From an uncultured Flavihumibacter sp. (GTDB lineage Bacteria; Bacteroidota; Bacteroidia; Chitinophagales; Chitinophagaceae), in assembly GCA_902168225.1 (NCBI GenBank), contig CABHOW010000159.1, forward strand, positions 1 to 40,819: a DNA stretch of 40,819 nucleotides, written 5' to 3'. Under the pieces are notes generated by a model that saw only the letters and a list, made by a program, of their open reading frames with translations, did no database searches and was not told the DNA's origin. This document shows, in pieces, positions 24,392-33,017 of this stretch (its first letter is position 1; each line of letters starts with the position of its first letter). A program made the position numbers and the translations under genes.

Positions 24392-25357
24392 TTAATTCGC
24401 AGCTTTTAATTTCTTGATCTCTGCAGTTAATTGTGGTACTACTTCAAAAGCATCACCCACAATACCATAATCGGCAGCTTTGAAAAAAGGAGCTTCCGGG
24501 TCTTTATTGATTACTACGATTACTTTACTTCTGTTTACCCCTGCGAGGTGTTGAATGGCACCGGAAATACCAATGGCAATATATAAGTTAGGAGCAATCT
24601 GAACACCTGTTTGTCCAACATGTTCGTGATGCGGTCTCCAATGGGCATCACCAACCGGTCTGCTACAAGCTGTTGCAGCGCCCAATTCTTTAGCAAGATC
24701 GAGTAAGATACCCCAGTTTTCCGGCCCTTTTAAACCTCTACCACCACTTACCACAATATCGGCTTCTGTTAATGGGATTTCTCCTGTTACTTTATTTACT
24801 GCAGTTACTTTTACTTTTGGTGTATCTACGGCAATATGTAGTGCATTTATCGTTGCTGTTCCTTCTCCGGCTATAGTTGTGTAACTATTAGGGTTTAAAG
24901 AAATTACTTTAATAGGAGCGTTGATGCTTACATTAGCGAAAGCTTTTCCGGAGAAAACAGTTTTCTTTACAACAAAGCCATTTGTAGTGTCGGGTAGTGC
25001 ACATGCGCCGGCAACAAGTCCTGCTTTTAAGCGCGCGGCTACGCGCGCGGCAACTGCCTTTCCGGTTTGGTTATGGGAGAAAATGATAATGCTCGCTCCG
25101 CTCGCGTTGGCTGCTTCTGCAATCACCTTCGCATATACTTGAGCATCTACATGATCCAACAAGTTATTGGACACATGATGAATTTTGCTTACCCCATATT
25201 TACCCAAGGCAGCAATATCATCGCTCACTGTTCCAAGTACGATACCTTCAGCAGCAACCCCTAATTGTGACGCTAGTTTAGCACCATACGTTAATACTTC
25301 TAAAGAAGATTTTTTTACATGGCCATCGGCCTGATCTATGAATATGAGAACTGACAT
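24392..25357 (-). CDS. etfA: Electron transfer flavoprotein alpha subunit
   Basis: EtfA binds FAD and, with EtfB, moves electrons from acyl-CoA and other dehydrogenases to the quinone pool. The 321-residue protein shows the C-terminal FAD domain: VVSGGRGLKGPENWGILLDL, TACSRPVGDAHW, VGQTGVQIAPNLYIAIGISG, AIQHLAGVNRSKVIVVINKD and ADYGIVGD. The N-terminal domain (about 1-180) has the adenine-nucleotide-like fold with AAEGIVLG and KAVAARVAARLKAG. It follows etfB on the minus strand, separated by 103 bases that are largely a 7-base repeat array. It converges on the phosphonate-type locus, with the 18-bp hairpin between them. Confidence 0.96.
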   Translation of the reverse strand: MSVLIFIDQADGHVKKSSLEVLTYGAKLASQLGVAAEGIVLGTVSDDIAALGKYGVSKIHHVSNNLLDHVDAQVYAKVIAEAANASGASIIIFSHNQTGKAVAARVAARLKAGLVAGACALPDTTNGFVVKKTVFSGKAFANVSINAPIKVISLNPNSYTTIAGEGTATINALHIAVDTPKVKVTAVNKVTGEIPLTEADIVVSGGRGLKGPENWGILLDLAKELGAATACSRPVGDAHWRPHHEHVGQTGVQIAPNLYIAIGISGAIQHLAGVNRSKVIVVINKDPEAPFFKAADYGIVGDAFEVVPQLTAEIKKLKAAN

Positions 25358-25385
25358 TTTGTAAGTTTTTAATTAAATAAACAAT

Positions 25386-25457
25386 TTTGAATTTTGAATT
25401 TTGAATTAAGAATTGAAAAGATGGAACCATTAATTCATAACTCATCATTCTTAATTC
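25386..25457. repeat. Inverted heptamer array between etfB and etfA
   Basis: Four heptamers on the left (TTTGAAT at 25386, 25393 and 25400, then TAAGAAT at 25407) face four on the right (TTAATTC at 25430, ATAACTC at 25437, ATCATTC at 25444, TTAATTC at 25451), with a 16-base centre. The halves are approximate inverted copies, so an RNA hairpin would form in the etfB-etfA spacer. It resembles the element inside ispE. Confidence 0.8.
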
Positions 25458-25460
25458 ATT

Positions 25461-26204
25461 TTATATAGCTTTCGCTTCTTCATGTAATAAACGAACGAGT
25501 TCGGCAACATTATCGGGTGCCACTAACTTAACGCCCGCCTTTGCCGGTGGCAATTCGAAGCTTACAATATTTGTTAGTGCTTCTATAGCTTCCGGTTCAT
25601 TTACCTTTAGTGGTTTGGTACGTGCAGCCATTATCCCACGCATATTTGGGATACGTTGTTCTGCTACACCTTTTTGACAACTAACCACTAACGGCAATGC
25701 TACTTCTGCCACTTCTTCACCACCTTCAATTTCGCGAGTAACAGTTGCTGTAGTTCCTATTAATTCAAATTTGGTAGCTAAAGAAATATAGGGAACGTCT
25801 ATCAATTCAGCGATGATACCACCAATTGAAGAGCCATTATAATCGATAGTTTCTTTACCCGTAAATATCAAGTCATAGCTTCCTGCTTTAGCAACAGCTG
25901 CTATTTGCGCAGCAATATAGTAGGGATCACTGCTATCGGTATTGATGCGAATAGCTTCATCGCCACCTAATGCCAAAGCTTTCCGAATAATAGGTTCAGC
26001 ATCTGCTCCGCCAACATTTACCAAAGTAATAGATACACTGGCATCTTTTTCTTTCAGCTCTATGGCACGTACCAAAGAGTACCATTCATCGTACGGATTG
26101 ATAATCCATTGAACACCTGCTTCGTCAAATTTGGTACCGCCATCGGTAAAGGCAATTTTGGAAGTAGTATCCGGTGTTTTACTCACACAAACTAAAATCT
26201 TCAT
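25461..26204 (-). CDS. etfB: Electron transfer flavoprotein beta subunit
   Basis: EtfB is the AMP-binding partner of EtfA. The 247-residue protein starts MKILVCVSKTPDTTSKI and contains NPYDEWYSLVRAIELKE, ITLVNVGGADAEPIIRKALA, DLIFTGKETIDYNGSSIG and VSCQKGVAEQRIPNMRGIMA, the last being the ETF-beta signature region. Length is normal for the family. It is the first gene of the minus-strand etfB-etfA pair. A TATCTTTG promoter box lies 42 bases upstream on the same strand, facing away from the TPR gene. Confidence 0.95.
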   Translation of the reverse strand: MKILVCVSKTPDTTSKIAFTDGGTKFDEAGVQWIINPYDEWYSLVRAIELKEKDASVSITLVNVGGADAEPIIRKALALGGDEAIRINTDSSDPYYIAAQIAAVAKAGSYDLIFTGKETIDYNGSSIGGIIAELIDVPYISLATKFELIGTTATVTREIEGGEEVAEVALPLVVSCQKGVAEQRIPNMRGIMAARTKPLKVNEPEAIEALTNIVSFELPPAKAGVKLVAPDNVAELVRLLHEEAKAI

Positions 26205-26246
26205 AAGTAAGTTTTATCGTTTAATTAGTTGTTTATGCAACTATTA

Positions 26247-26254
26247 CAAAGATA
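26247..26254 (-). promoter_or_regulatory. Putative -7 promoter box of etfB
   Basis: On the minus strand this reads TATCTTTG, matching the TAnnTTTG consensus, 42 bases upstream of the etfB ATG. No clear -33 TTG was found at the expected distance. The divergent TPR gene starts about 100 bases away on the plus strand. Confidence 0.4.
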
Positions 26255-26354
26255 GGGAGCTTTGGTTCGCAGCCTATTTTTTGAGCCTAATTTTTTCAAA
26301 TTTTCTTCCCCAAAAATAAACGAGAGGGGTGAAGAACCTTGTTATCTTAGCGTC

Positions 26355-26666
26355 ATGGATAGGATTGCTAAGATTCAGGAATTGCTTCAACAAAACCCCA
26401 CGGATAATTTTCTGAGGCATGCACTGGCACTCGAGTATATTAAAGTAGAAAAGCCTAAGGAGGCAAGGGCATTATTTGAAGCTATTCTGGCGGATAGTCC
26501 GGATTATATAGGTTCTTATTATCATTTAGCTAAGCTATTGGAAGTATTGGGTGAAAAAGAACTTGCTATAGAATGGTATGAGAAGGGTATGGCCGCTGCT
26601 AAAGAAGCCAAAGATCAACATAGTTATAATGAATTACAAGGGGCTTATGAAGAAATTTTGTATTAA
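26355..26666 (+). CDS. Small TPR-repeat protein
   Basis: I place the start at the ATG at 26355 (MDRIAKIQELLQQNPTDNFL), giving 103 residues; the frame is open back to a TTG at 26262, but that extension overlaps the etfB promoter region and looks non-coding. The protein is all-helical with tetratricopeptide-like repeats, for example LRHALALEYIKVEKPKEARA and GSYYHLAKLLEVLGEKELAI followed by EWYEKG. There is no signal peptide. TPR proteins mediate protein contacts; the partner is unknown. It is divergent from etfB and is followed by a repeat array and hutU. Confidence 0.85.
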   Translation: MDRIAKIQELLQQNPTDNFLRHALALEYIKVEKPKEARALFEAILADSPDYIGSYYHLAKLLEVLGEKELAIEWYEKGMAAAKEAKDQHSYNELQGAYEEILY

Positions 26667-26744
26667 ATTAAGAATTAAGAATTTTTACCCTAAATCCTAA
26701 TTCATAACTCTTAATTCATAACTCCTAATTCCTAACTCATAACC
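26666..26744. repeat. Heptamer array between the TPR gene and hutU
   Basis: Left part: AATTAAG at 26666 and 26673, then AATTTTT. Right part: six exact-register heptamers CTAATTC, ATAACTC, TTAATTC, ATAACTC, CTAATTC, CTAACTC (26697-26738), then ATAACC. Left and right halves are loosely inverted. It fills nearly all of the 81-base space before the hutU ATG at 26748, so it would be part of the hutU leader if transcription starts upstream. Confidence 0.8.
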
Positions 26745-26747
26745 ATC

Positions 26748-28439
26748 ATGCAATACCAATACGACCCGGAAAAATACAAAACACCAACAGGTACAACAAT
26801 AAACTGTAAAGGATGGGTGCAGGAAGCTGCCTTGCGGATGCTCTTGAATAATTTAGATCCCCAAGTAGCGGAACGCCCCGAAGATTTAATTGTATATGGC
26901 GGAAGAGGTAAGGCAGCAAGAAATTTTGAGTCGCTGGATAAAATTATTACTTGCTTAAAAAGCCTGGAGAACGATGAATCCTTATTGATACAAAGTGGTA
27001 AGCCCGTAGCTGTTTTTAAAACACATCCAGATGCACCAAGGGTATTATTATCTAATTCACAATTGGTTCCTAACTGGGCCAATTGGAAACATTTTACAGC
27101 ATTGGAGCAAAAGGGTTTAATGATGTATGGACAAATGACTGCCGGCAGTTGGATTTATATCGGCTCTCAAGGTATTGTACAAGGAACTTTTGAAACTTAT
27201 GCAGCTGTTGCCGATAAACATTTTGGAGGCACTTTAAAAGGGACGCTACATGTAACAGCCGGTTTAGGCGGTATGGGTGGGGCGCAACCTTTAGCAATTA
27301 CTATGAATGAGGGTGTTGCTTTGATAGCAGAGGTAGAAGAATGGCGAATAGATAAAAGAATGGACACCAAATATTTAGACGAACAGTTCACGGATATAGA
27401 TGCCGCTATAGATAAAGCCCTCAAATATAAAACCGAAGGAAAAGCGAAAAGTATCGGTGTGCTATGTAACGCCATATCGTTATTACAAAGATTAATAGAG
27501 AGAAATATTGTTCCCGATACATTAACGGATCAGACCAGTGCACATGACCCATTAGTAGGCTACGTGCCACACCAACTCACTAATGAAGCGGCTAATTTAT
27601 TAAGAGGCACGAATCCGGAAGAGTATATACGGCTTAGTTATCAGAGTATGTATTTGCATGTGCAGTTGATGTTGGAGTTGATGGATATGGGCGCTATCAC
27701 ATTTGATTATGGAAATAATATTCGTGCTCGTGCTCATGAATACGAAAATAATCCGGATGCACGTATTGCTATTAATGAAGCCAATAGAGGCAGGGCTTTT
27801 GATTTCCCGGGTTTTGTACCGGCCTATATTCGTCCGCTTTTCTGCGAAGGCAAAGGTCCATTCCGTTGGGCTGCATTGAGTGGCGATCCGGAAGATATTG
27901 CTGTTACAGATGAGGTAGTACAAGCATTATTTCCAGAGAATAAAAGTATGCAGCGATGGATGAAAATGGCAAAAGAAAAAATTAGTTTTCAAGGATTACC
28001 GGCACGTATATGTTGGTTAGGGCAAGGCGAGCGCGAGCGAGCCGGATTGGCTTTTAATCAATTAGTAAAAGAAGGAAAACTCAAAGCACCTATTGTTATA
28101 GGAAGAGATCATTTAGATACCGGTTCAGTAGCATCTCCCAACAGAGAAACAGAAGCTATGCTCGATGGCAGCGATGCTGTAGCCGACTGGCCTATTTTGA
28201 ATGCACTGCTTAGCACTGCCGGTGGTGCCAGTTGGGTAAGCTTGCATCATGGCGGTGGGGTAGGAATGGGATATAGTATTCATGCAGGCATGGTAATTGT
28301 TGCAGATGGTACTGATGAAGCCGCAGCAAGATTATCTCGCGTATTACGGAACGATCCCGGTATCGGAGTAATAAGACATGCAGATGCCGGATATGAATCA
28401 GCCAAGGAAGCAGCGGAGAGGTTTGGGTTGGGGATTTAG
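26748..28439 (+). CDS. hutU: Urocanate hydratase
   Basis: Urocanase adds water to urocanate, forming imidazolone propionate, the second step of histidine breakdown; it uses NAD+ as an electrophile. The 563-residue product matches the family length. Recognisable blocks are [50 protein letters not shown] with the conserved cysteine at about residue 422, [20 protein letters not shown] and [16 protein letters not shown]. No other hut gene is present in the window, so the pathway must be scattered. Heptamer repeats lie directly on both sides. Confidence 0.96.
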   Translation: MQYQYDPEKYKTPTGTTINCKGWVQEAALRMLLNNLDPQVAERPEDLIVYGGRGKAARNFESLDKIITCLKSLENDESLLIQSGKPVAVFKTHPDAPRVLLSNSQLVPNWANWKHFTALEQKGLMMYGQMTAGSWIYIGSQGIVQGTFETYAAVADKHFGGTLKGTLHVTAGLGGMGGAQPLAITMNEGVALIAEVEEWRIDKRMDTKYLDEQFTDIDAAIDKALKYKTEGKAKSIGVLCNAISLLQRLIERNIVPDTLTDQTSAHDPLVGYVPHQLTNEAANLLRGTNPEEYIRLSYQSMYLHVQLMLELMDMGAITFDYGNNIRARAHEYENNPDARIAINEANRGRAFDFPGFVPAYIRPLFCEGKGPFRWAALSGDPEDIAVTDEVVQALFPENKSMQRWMKMAKEKISFQGLPARICWLGQGERERAGLAFNQLVKEGKLKAPIVIGRDHLDTGSVASPNRETEAMLDGSDAVADWPILNALLSTAGGASWVSLHHGGGVGMGYSIHAGMVIVADGTDEAAARLSRVLRNDPGIGVIRHADAGYESAKEAAERFGLGI

Positions 28440-28444
28440 GGGAT

Positions 28445-28514
28445 AGGGTATAGGGTATAGGGTATAGGGTATAGGGTATAGGGTATAGGGTATAGGGTAT
28501 AGGGTATAGGGTAT
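28445..28514. repeat. Ten perfect tandem copies of a 7-base unit
   Basis: AGGGTAT is repeated ten times without error from 28445 to 28514, beginning 6 bases after the hutU stop. The preceding GGAT and the last codons of hutU (GGGATTTAGG) look like a degenerate edge of the array. The perfection of the copies suggests recent expansion by slippage. Copy number may vary between strains or be mis-assembled. Confidence 0.95.
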
Positions 28515-28518
28515 CTCT

Positions 28519-28539
28519 ATTGACTAATGACTATTGACC
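28519..28539. repeat. Second short heptamer array, different unit
   Basis: ATTGACT, AATGACT and ATTGACC follow one another in 7-base register immediately after the AGGGTAT array. The remaining stretch to the next gene (28540-28664) is AT-rich and shows no gene or promoter I can support. Confidence 0.65.
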
Positions 28540-28664
28540 ATTTACTTTTTCAGATTCTTAGATTTTTTGTCGGGTTACTTTTTGGGCTTTCGAATATTAA
28601 GCATTACAAGCTTGTTTTCGTACTAACGTGTTGCCATCCATTCATCAATTTAAAAAACACTGTT

Positions 28665-29591
28665 ATGCGTAAACTATTTGTTATTGCAGGGGCTTGTATT
28701 TCCATTTTTTTCTCTGGTTGTGGAAACGGCGAAAATAAAGCCGATTATAATTATGATGAAGCAGGTAATAATAAAACTGCAGATACTATTTACAATACTG
28801 CGTATCAACTGAAATCGAAACCCATTGATAAAAAGTTCGCTCACACGGCCTCTTTGAAAGCTATGGTAAACGACGTAGCATCTGCTACTTATCAAATTGA
28901 ATCAGTAACAAAATCGGTTGGGGGCTTTGTGAGATCCAGTAAATTGAATACGCAAATACTTACAGAGGAAACAGTACAGGTTTCTGCGGATTCAGCCAAA
29001 AACAATGCCAGCAAGCGTATCAGCTGTGATATGGAATTGCGTGTTCCCCATCAATTATTAGATTCTTTATTAAAAGCGATAAACACAACGGCAACTAATT
29101 TTGATTACAGGATCGTTGAAACAGAAGATATCTCTTTATCATTACAAGAAAACATATTAAAGGAAAAACGTCTTACTGTTTCTCAAAACCGATTGGCAAA
29201 TGCTGTTCAAGAAAAAGGAAAAAAAATGTCAGAAGTTTCAAATGTAGAGAATACTTTGTTCGATAAACAAATAGAAAAAGACAATGCCCTTCTGGAAAGT
29301 TTAGCTAATAACGATAAGGTGGCCTACAGTACTATTAAACTAGAACTATATCAGCAGCCTGTATTTACAAGTACCATGACTGCATTTTATAAACCTGTTG
29401 AACCTTACCAACTTGGTTTCGGAAGAAGAATGATAAACTCGTTTTTAGTTGGCTGGGATATTGTTTTAGATATTTTGGTTGGCATTACTAAAATATGGTG
29501 GCTACTATTGATTCTCCTTATATCGCTACCTTATATCCGCGCCTACAAGCTAAACATTAACACCAAAAAGATATCCAACCAGCGCCGATAA
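28665..29591 (+). CDS. DUF4349-family lipoprotein
   Basis: From the ATG at 28665 (MRKLFVIAGACISIFFSGCG) the product is 308 residues with a lipobox cysteine at residue 19. The frame is open upstream to 28527, but that part runs through intergenic sequence and lacks a leader, so the later start is right. The body matches DUF4349: a conserved domain with CDMELRVPHQLLDSLLKAIN, a helical coiled-coil region (about 170-225) and a C-terminal membrane segment (about 270-295, IWWLLLILLISLPYI). It would be anchored both by lipid and by the helix. Function is unknown. The 3' end overlaps the convergent VIT gene by 42 bases. Confidence 0.85.
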   Translation: MRKLFVIAGACISIFFSGCGNGENKADYNYDEAGNNKTADTIYNTAYQLKSKPIDKKFAHTASLKAMVNDVASATYQIESVTKSVGGFVRSSKLNTQILTEETVQVSADSAKNNASKRISCDMELRVPHQLLDSLLKAINTTATNFDYRIVETEDISLSLQENILKEKRLTVSQNRLANAVQEKGKKMSEVSNVENTLFDKQIEKDNALLESLANNDKVAYSTIKLELYQQPVFTSTMTAFYKPVEPYQLGFGRRMINSFLVGWDIVLDILVGITKIWWLLLILLISLPYIRAYKLNINTKKISNQRR

Positions 29592-30278
29592 GCCCATGGC
29601 AATGGTACCCCAAATAGTAATTCTGATAATCGCTTTTTTAATATTTGAACCACCTGTTTTTGCAGATATGATCCCTAAAATAATAAGAGACAAAATAGTA
29701 AACCCATAGAGCCAATAATGCATACTCTTAACAGGTGCCAATAAAGTTACGGCCAATGGTAATATACCTCCTAAAGTAAAAGAAGCACCGGATGCTAAAG
29801 CTGCCTGTAAGGGGTTGGCCTGACTAATTTCCGTGATACCCAGCTCATCCCTGATATGTGTTCCTAAAGCATCAAATGCAGTAAGTTCTTTGGCAACTTG
29901 TAAAGCGGTTTCTTTTTTTAGTCCACGCCGTTCATATATTTGAGCTAAAATTTGTAATTCTACTTCGGGCATTTCTTTAAGTTCTTGTGCCTCTCTTTCA
30001 ATATCCGATTTTTCAATATCGGTTTGAGAGCTTACAGAAACATATTCACCTGCAGACATGGCAACGGCTCCGGCCACTAAACCCGCAACAGTTGCAATGA
30101 TGATCGGTTGGCGTGTTATACTAGCCGCGGCTACACCTACGGCAATACTGGAAATAGAAATGATTCCATCATTCGCACCTAATACCGCAGCACGTAGCCA
30201 ATTGCTTTTGTGAATATAATGGCTGTCTAAATAGTTATCTATTGTTACCATTTCAATTTTTTTTATTTCATCTCCCAT
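29550..30278 (-). CDS. VIT1/CCC1-family membrane transporter
   Basis: The 242-residue protein belongs to the VIT/CCC1 family, which moves Fe2+ or Mn2+ out of the cytoplasm in yeast and plants. It has NWLRAAVLGANDGIISISSI, GLVAGAVAMSAGEYVSVSSQ with the metal-site residues of helix 2, the cytoplasmic EAQELKEMPEVELQILAQIY segment with its glutamates, and three C-terminal membrane helices. The start at 30278 overlaps the end of the ROK gene by 16 bases; an in-frame ATG at 30251 would avoid the overlap and is nearly as likely. At its 3' end it overlaps the convergent DUF4349 gene by 42 bases. Confidence 0.88.
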   Translation of the reverse strand: MGDEIKKIEMVTIDNYLDSHYIHKSNWLRAAVLGANDGIISISSIAVGVAAASITRQPIIIATVAGLVAGAVAMSAGEYVSVSSQTDIEKSDIEREAQELKEMPEVELQILAQIYERRGLKKETALQVAKELTAFDALGTHIRDELGITEISQANPLQAALASGASFTLGGILPLAVTLLAPVKSMHYWLYGFTILSLIILGIISAKTGGSNIKKAIIRITIWGTIAMGLSALVGYLFGVNV

Positions 30279-31258
30279 ACTAAAGCACTGGCTCCTAATA
30301 TAGCAGCATCAGATTCCTTCAGATGGCTTACGAGTATTTTAATTTTATTTTCAAAAACTTTTATGAGGTTAGCTTCCATATGTTCCCGTGTAGGCTTCAA
30401 AATATAATCACCTGCCTTGGTAAGTCCGCCAAATAGTATAATTGCTTCGGGGCTGGAGAACATCACAAAATTGGCCAATGCCATACCGAGGATCTTTCCG
30501 GTAAAATCAAAAATTTGCAAAGCCAATTCATCACCTTCCTGGGCCGCATCATACACAGCCTTAGAATCGAGCTGATCTTTAGGTACTTTGCGCAAGAGGC
30601 TGGGGGTTTTACTCTTCTCTAAAAATTCAATAGCATTTAACCTTACTCCGGTAGCCGATGCATAACTTTCTAATGATCCTTTTTTTCCGGTACCCGGATG
30701 TAATCTTCCATCGGGGATAATAATGGTATGACCTAATTCACCGGCAAAACCATCATGACCATACACTAATTTTCCGTTTGCTACAATACCGCTTCCTACA
30801 CCGGTTCCTAATGTAATCATGATAAAGTCGTGCATATCCTGTGCGGCCCCATACATCATTTCACCAATGGCGGCGGCATTTGCGTCATTTGTAACAACCA
30901 CCGGCAGCTTAAATTTATCTTCTACAAATTTACCCAAGGGAATAATGCCCGGCCAAGGTAAGTTAGCTGCATACTCAATTGTATTCTTATAGTAGTTGCC
31001 ATTAGGAGCCCCAATACCTATGCCCTTTATTCTACCGACTCCTCCGGCTTGCTCTATAAAAGGAGCGAGGTTTACATATAACTCATCTATAAATGGATCT
31101 ACATGTAAATGCTTCTTTGTACTCATCTCTCCTGAAAAAAGCAAATTGCCCACGCGATCTACGATGCCATATTTCGTTCCTGTTCCACCAATATCAATAC
31201 CAATTGCCAGCGGCTCTAATGCCGGTGTTGTTCTTGGTGTTTCTTTTGCTTTTGCCAT
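30263..31258 (-). CDS. ROK-family sugar kinase (probable glucokinase) with altered zinc motif
   Basis: ROK kinases phosphorylate glucose or related sugars. The 331-residue protein has the ATP phosphate loop AIGIDIGGTGTKYGIVD, the sugar site TNDANAAAIGEMMYG with the catalytic Asp, ITLGTGVGSGIV, and the sugar-contacting FAGELGHTIII with the conserved His. The following zinc motif, normally CxCGxxGCxE, reads HPGTGKKGSLES, so all three cysteines are replaced and zinc is probably not bound. Neighbours are a FucP-type sugar transporter (27 bases upstream on the same strand) and, divergently, glycogen synthesis genes, which supports glucose as substrate. The VIT gene overlaps its 3' end. Confidence 0.88.
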   Translation of the reverse strand: MAKAKETPRTTPALEPLAIGIDIGGTGTKYGIVDRVGNLLFSGEMSTKKHLHVDPFIDELYVNLAPFIEQAGGVGRIKGIGIGAPNGNYYKNTIEYAANLPWPGIIPLGKFVEDKFKLPVVVTNDANAAAIGEMMYGAAQDMHDFIMITLGTGVGSGIVANGKLVYGHDGFAGELGHTIIIPDGRLHPGTGKKGSLESYASATGVRLNAIEFLEKSKTPSLLRKVPKDQLDSKAVYDAAQEGDELALQIFDFTGKILGMALANFVMFSSPEAIILFGGLTKAGDYILKPTREHMEANLIKVFENKIKILVSHLKESDAAILGASALVWEMK

Positions 31259-31285
31259 GTTTAGAAAAATTTACACAAATATAAA

Positions 31286-32896
31286 TTAATGACCTCCGCC
31301 TACTTGCGCATCAAAATCTAATCCTTGCTTGGTTAATACCGATTTTAATTTAATAGCTAAAAAAGCAAGGAATGTAAAACAAGCAGCTGCTAATAAATAG
31401 GAATGATGCATACCTATACTAGCATTATCACCAATGGCACCTTGTAATGGCGGAATAATTGCTCCTCCTAAAATCATCATAATTAAAAATGCAGAACCTT
31501 GGCTAGTATATTTGCCTAAGCCCGCAACGCCCAACGAGAATATACATGGCCACATTACAGAACAACATAAACCGCCTGCCATAAATGAATATACAGAAAC
31601 GATACCGGTTGTGAATACGCCAATAAGCATGGCTACAGCTGCTAAAGACGCCACAGTGATCAACGTTTTTACCGGCTTCTCTTGTCCATAAAAAAACGCG
31701 CCTACTGCAAGTAATACATATACCGCGTATCCGAATAAATCGGTAACATCACTTCCATATAATTTATTCACGCCTAACACAACGGCAAAAGCCACAAAAG
31801 GAACCACCAAAGTGGCGATTGTTTTAGACGTGCCTTTTAAGTTGAATACACTCACTGCTCCGGTCCACCTGCCGATCATTAAACTTCCCCAATAAAGGGA
31901 TACATATTTTGAAATCATACTCTCATCTAAACCGGCCGCTGTTAAATAGCCGCGTGTTTTTAATAGTGCTCCAAAATTATTATCAATCGTTACTTCTACC
32001 CCCACATATACAAAAATGCCAATCATCCCATAGATCAATTGTTGGTATTTCATAGCACCCCAACCTTCACTATTTTTATTAGCCATACTATTGGAATAAA
32101 ATAATACGCCTACAACAGATATAAGTGCTAATAAGAGGAGGGTAAGTTTCGATATTTCAGAAAAATGTCCGATTACAATGATCAATCCTAATAATAATGT
32201 CATAGTAAATAAAGAAGTCGATGCTTTATTTGCTTTTTCAAAGGCTTCATTATTTTTTCCTTCAGGGAGTTTAGAGAAAGCAAAGAATAATGCTACAGCA
32301 GCAAATACCCCGGCTACAATTAAATAAAGGGTATTAATATTTGTAACAGTTACCGTTTTTTTAGCGTCGGCACCTAAGCCACCAAATAAAAACAAGCTAA
32401 CAATAATGGGGCCCAGTGTAGTACCCAATGAGTTGATACCTCCCGCCAGGTTCAATCGGTGGGATCCTGTAGAAGGATCGCCTAAAGTGATCGCAAAAGG
32501 TTGGGCAGATGTTTGCTGTAGGGAGAAGCCTAAAGCCACCACAAAAAAAGAGGCCAATATAGCCGGAAAGGAATTAGCATTGGCAGAAGGAATAATGAGT
32601 AAGGCACCTGCAACAGAAATCCATAGCCCGTATATAATCCCTTTTTTATATCCAATTTTATTCAAAATATCATAGCCTAATACATTGGATGCGATAAATA
32701 ACAATAAAGAGCCGATAAAATAGGCTCCATAGAATGCGGAACCAATAAGCTGTGATTGGAACTGGTTAAGCTGAAAATGGGTTTTGCAAAAGGGGATAAA
32801 GATGCTATTAGAGGCAGCAATAAATCCCCAGAAAAAAAACACAATTACCAATGTGGCCAGTGCGCCGGTATTGGTGGGCTGTTTAGTTTGACTCAT
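31286..32896 (-). CDS. FucP-type sugar MFS transporter
   Basis: The 536-residue membrane protein belongs to the fucose/glucose/galactose:H+ symporter group (FHS). Diagnostic stretches are LVIVFFFWGFIAASNSIFIP in helix 1, GSAFYGAYFIGSLLLF, and QQTSAQPFAITLGDP with the helix 4-5 signature. About 12-14 hydrophobic segments are visible; the central part (about 215-285) includes extra hydrophobic segments beyond the usual 12, making the protein longer than E. coli FucP. It is followed 27 bases later by the ROK kinase, so uptake and phosphorylation of a hexose are probably coupled. It is divergent from glgA; the 121-base gap (32897-33017) holds both promoters but shows no clear TAnnTTTG box. Confidence 0.9.
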   Translation of the reverse strand: MSQTKQPTNTGALATLVIVFFFWGFIAASNSIFIPFCKTHFQLNQFQSQLIGSAFYGAYFIGSLLLFIASNVLGYDILNKIGYKKGIIYGLWISVAGALLIIPSANANSFPAILASFFVVALGFSLQQTSAQPFAITLGDPSTGSHRLNLAGGINSLGTTLGPIIVSLFLFGGLGADAKKTVTVTNINTLYLIVAGVFAAVALFFAFSKLPEGKNNEAFEKANKASTSLFTMTLLLGLIIVIGHFSEISKLTLLLLALISVVGVLFYSNSMANKNSEGWGAMKYQQLIYGMIGIFVYVGVEVTIDNNFGALLKTRGYLTAAGLDESMISKYVSLYWGSLMIGRWTGAVSVFNLKGTSKTIATLVVPFVAFAVVLGVNKLYGSDVTDLFGYAVYVLLAVGAFFYGQEKPVKTLITVASLAAVAMLIGVFTTGIVSVYSFMAGGLCCSVMWPCIFSLGVAGLGKYTSQGSAFLIMMILGGAIIPPLQGAIGDNASIGMHHSYLLAAACFTFLAFLAIKLKSVLTKQGLDFDAQVGGGH

Positions 32897-33017
32897 GGCA
32901 AGAAAATATTTCTGTAATGATAACTAAAATAATAAGAATTTAATACAGGAATTTTTTTAAGTAGGTAATATCGAATTGTTTAAATGGTTAACTTACTCAA
33001 TATAAAGAACGAGCCGT

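Noticed and set aside
25029..25052. GC-rich alternating GCGCGC stretch on the plus strand within etfA
   Set aside because: It encodes AVAARVAARLKAG, a normal conserved EtfA segment, so arginine/alanine codons explain the composition.
26262..26354. N-terminal extension of the TPR protein from a TTG start
   Set aside because: The extra 31 residues are low-complexity, lie next to the divergent etfB promoter and do not fit the TPR fold; the ATG at 26355 is better.
28019..28040. Repeated GCGAGC units within hutU
   Set aside because: They encode the conserved [10 protein letters not shown] region of urocanase; codon choice is sufficient.
28527..28664. N-terminal extension of the DUF4349 protein
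   Set aside because: It would bury the lipoprotein signal peptide; the ATG at 28665 gives a proper lipobox.
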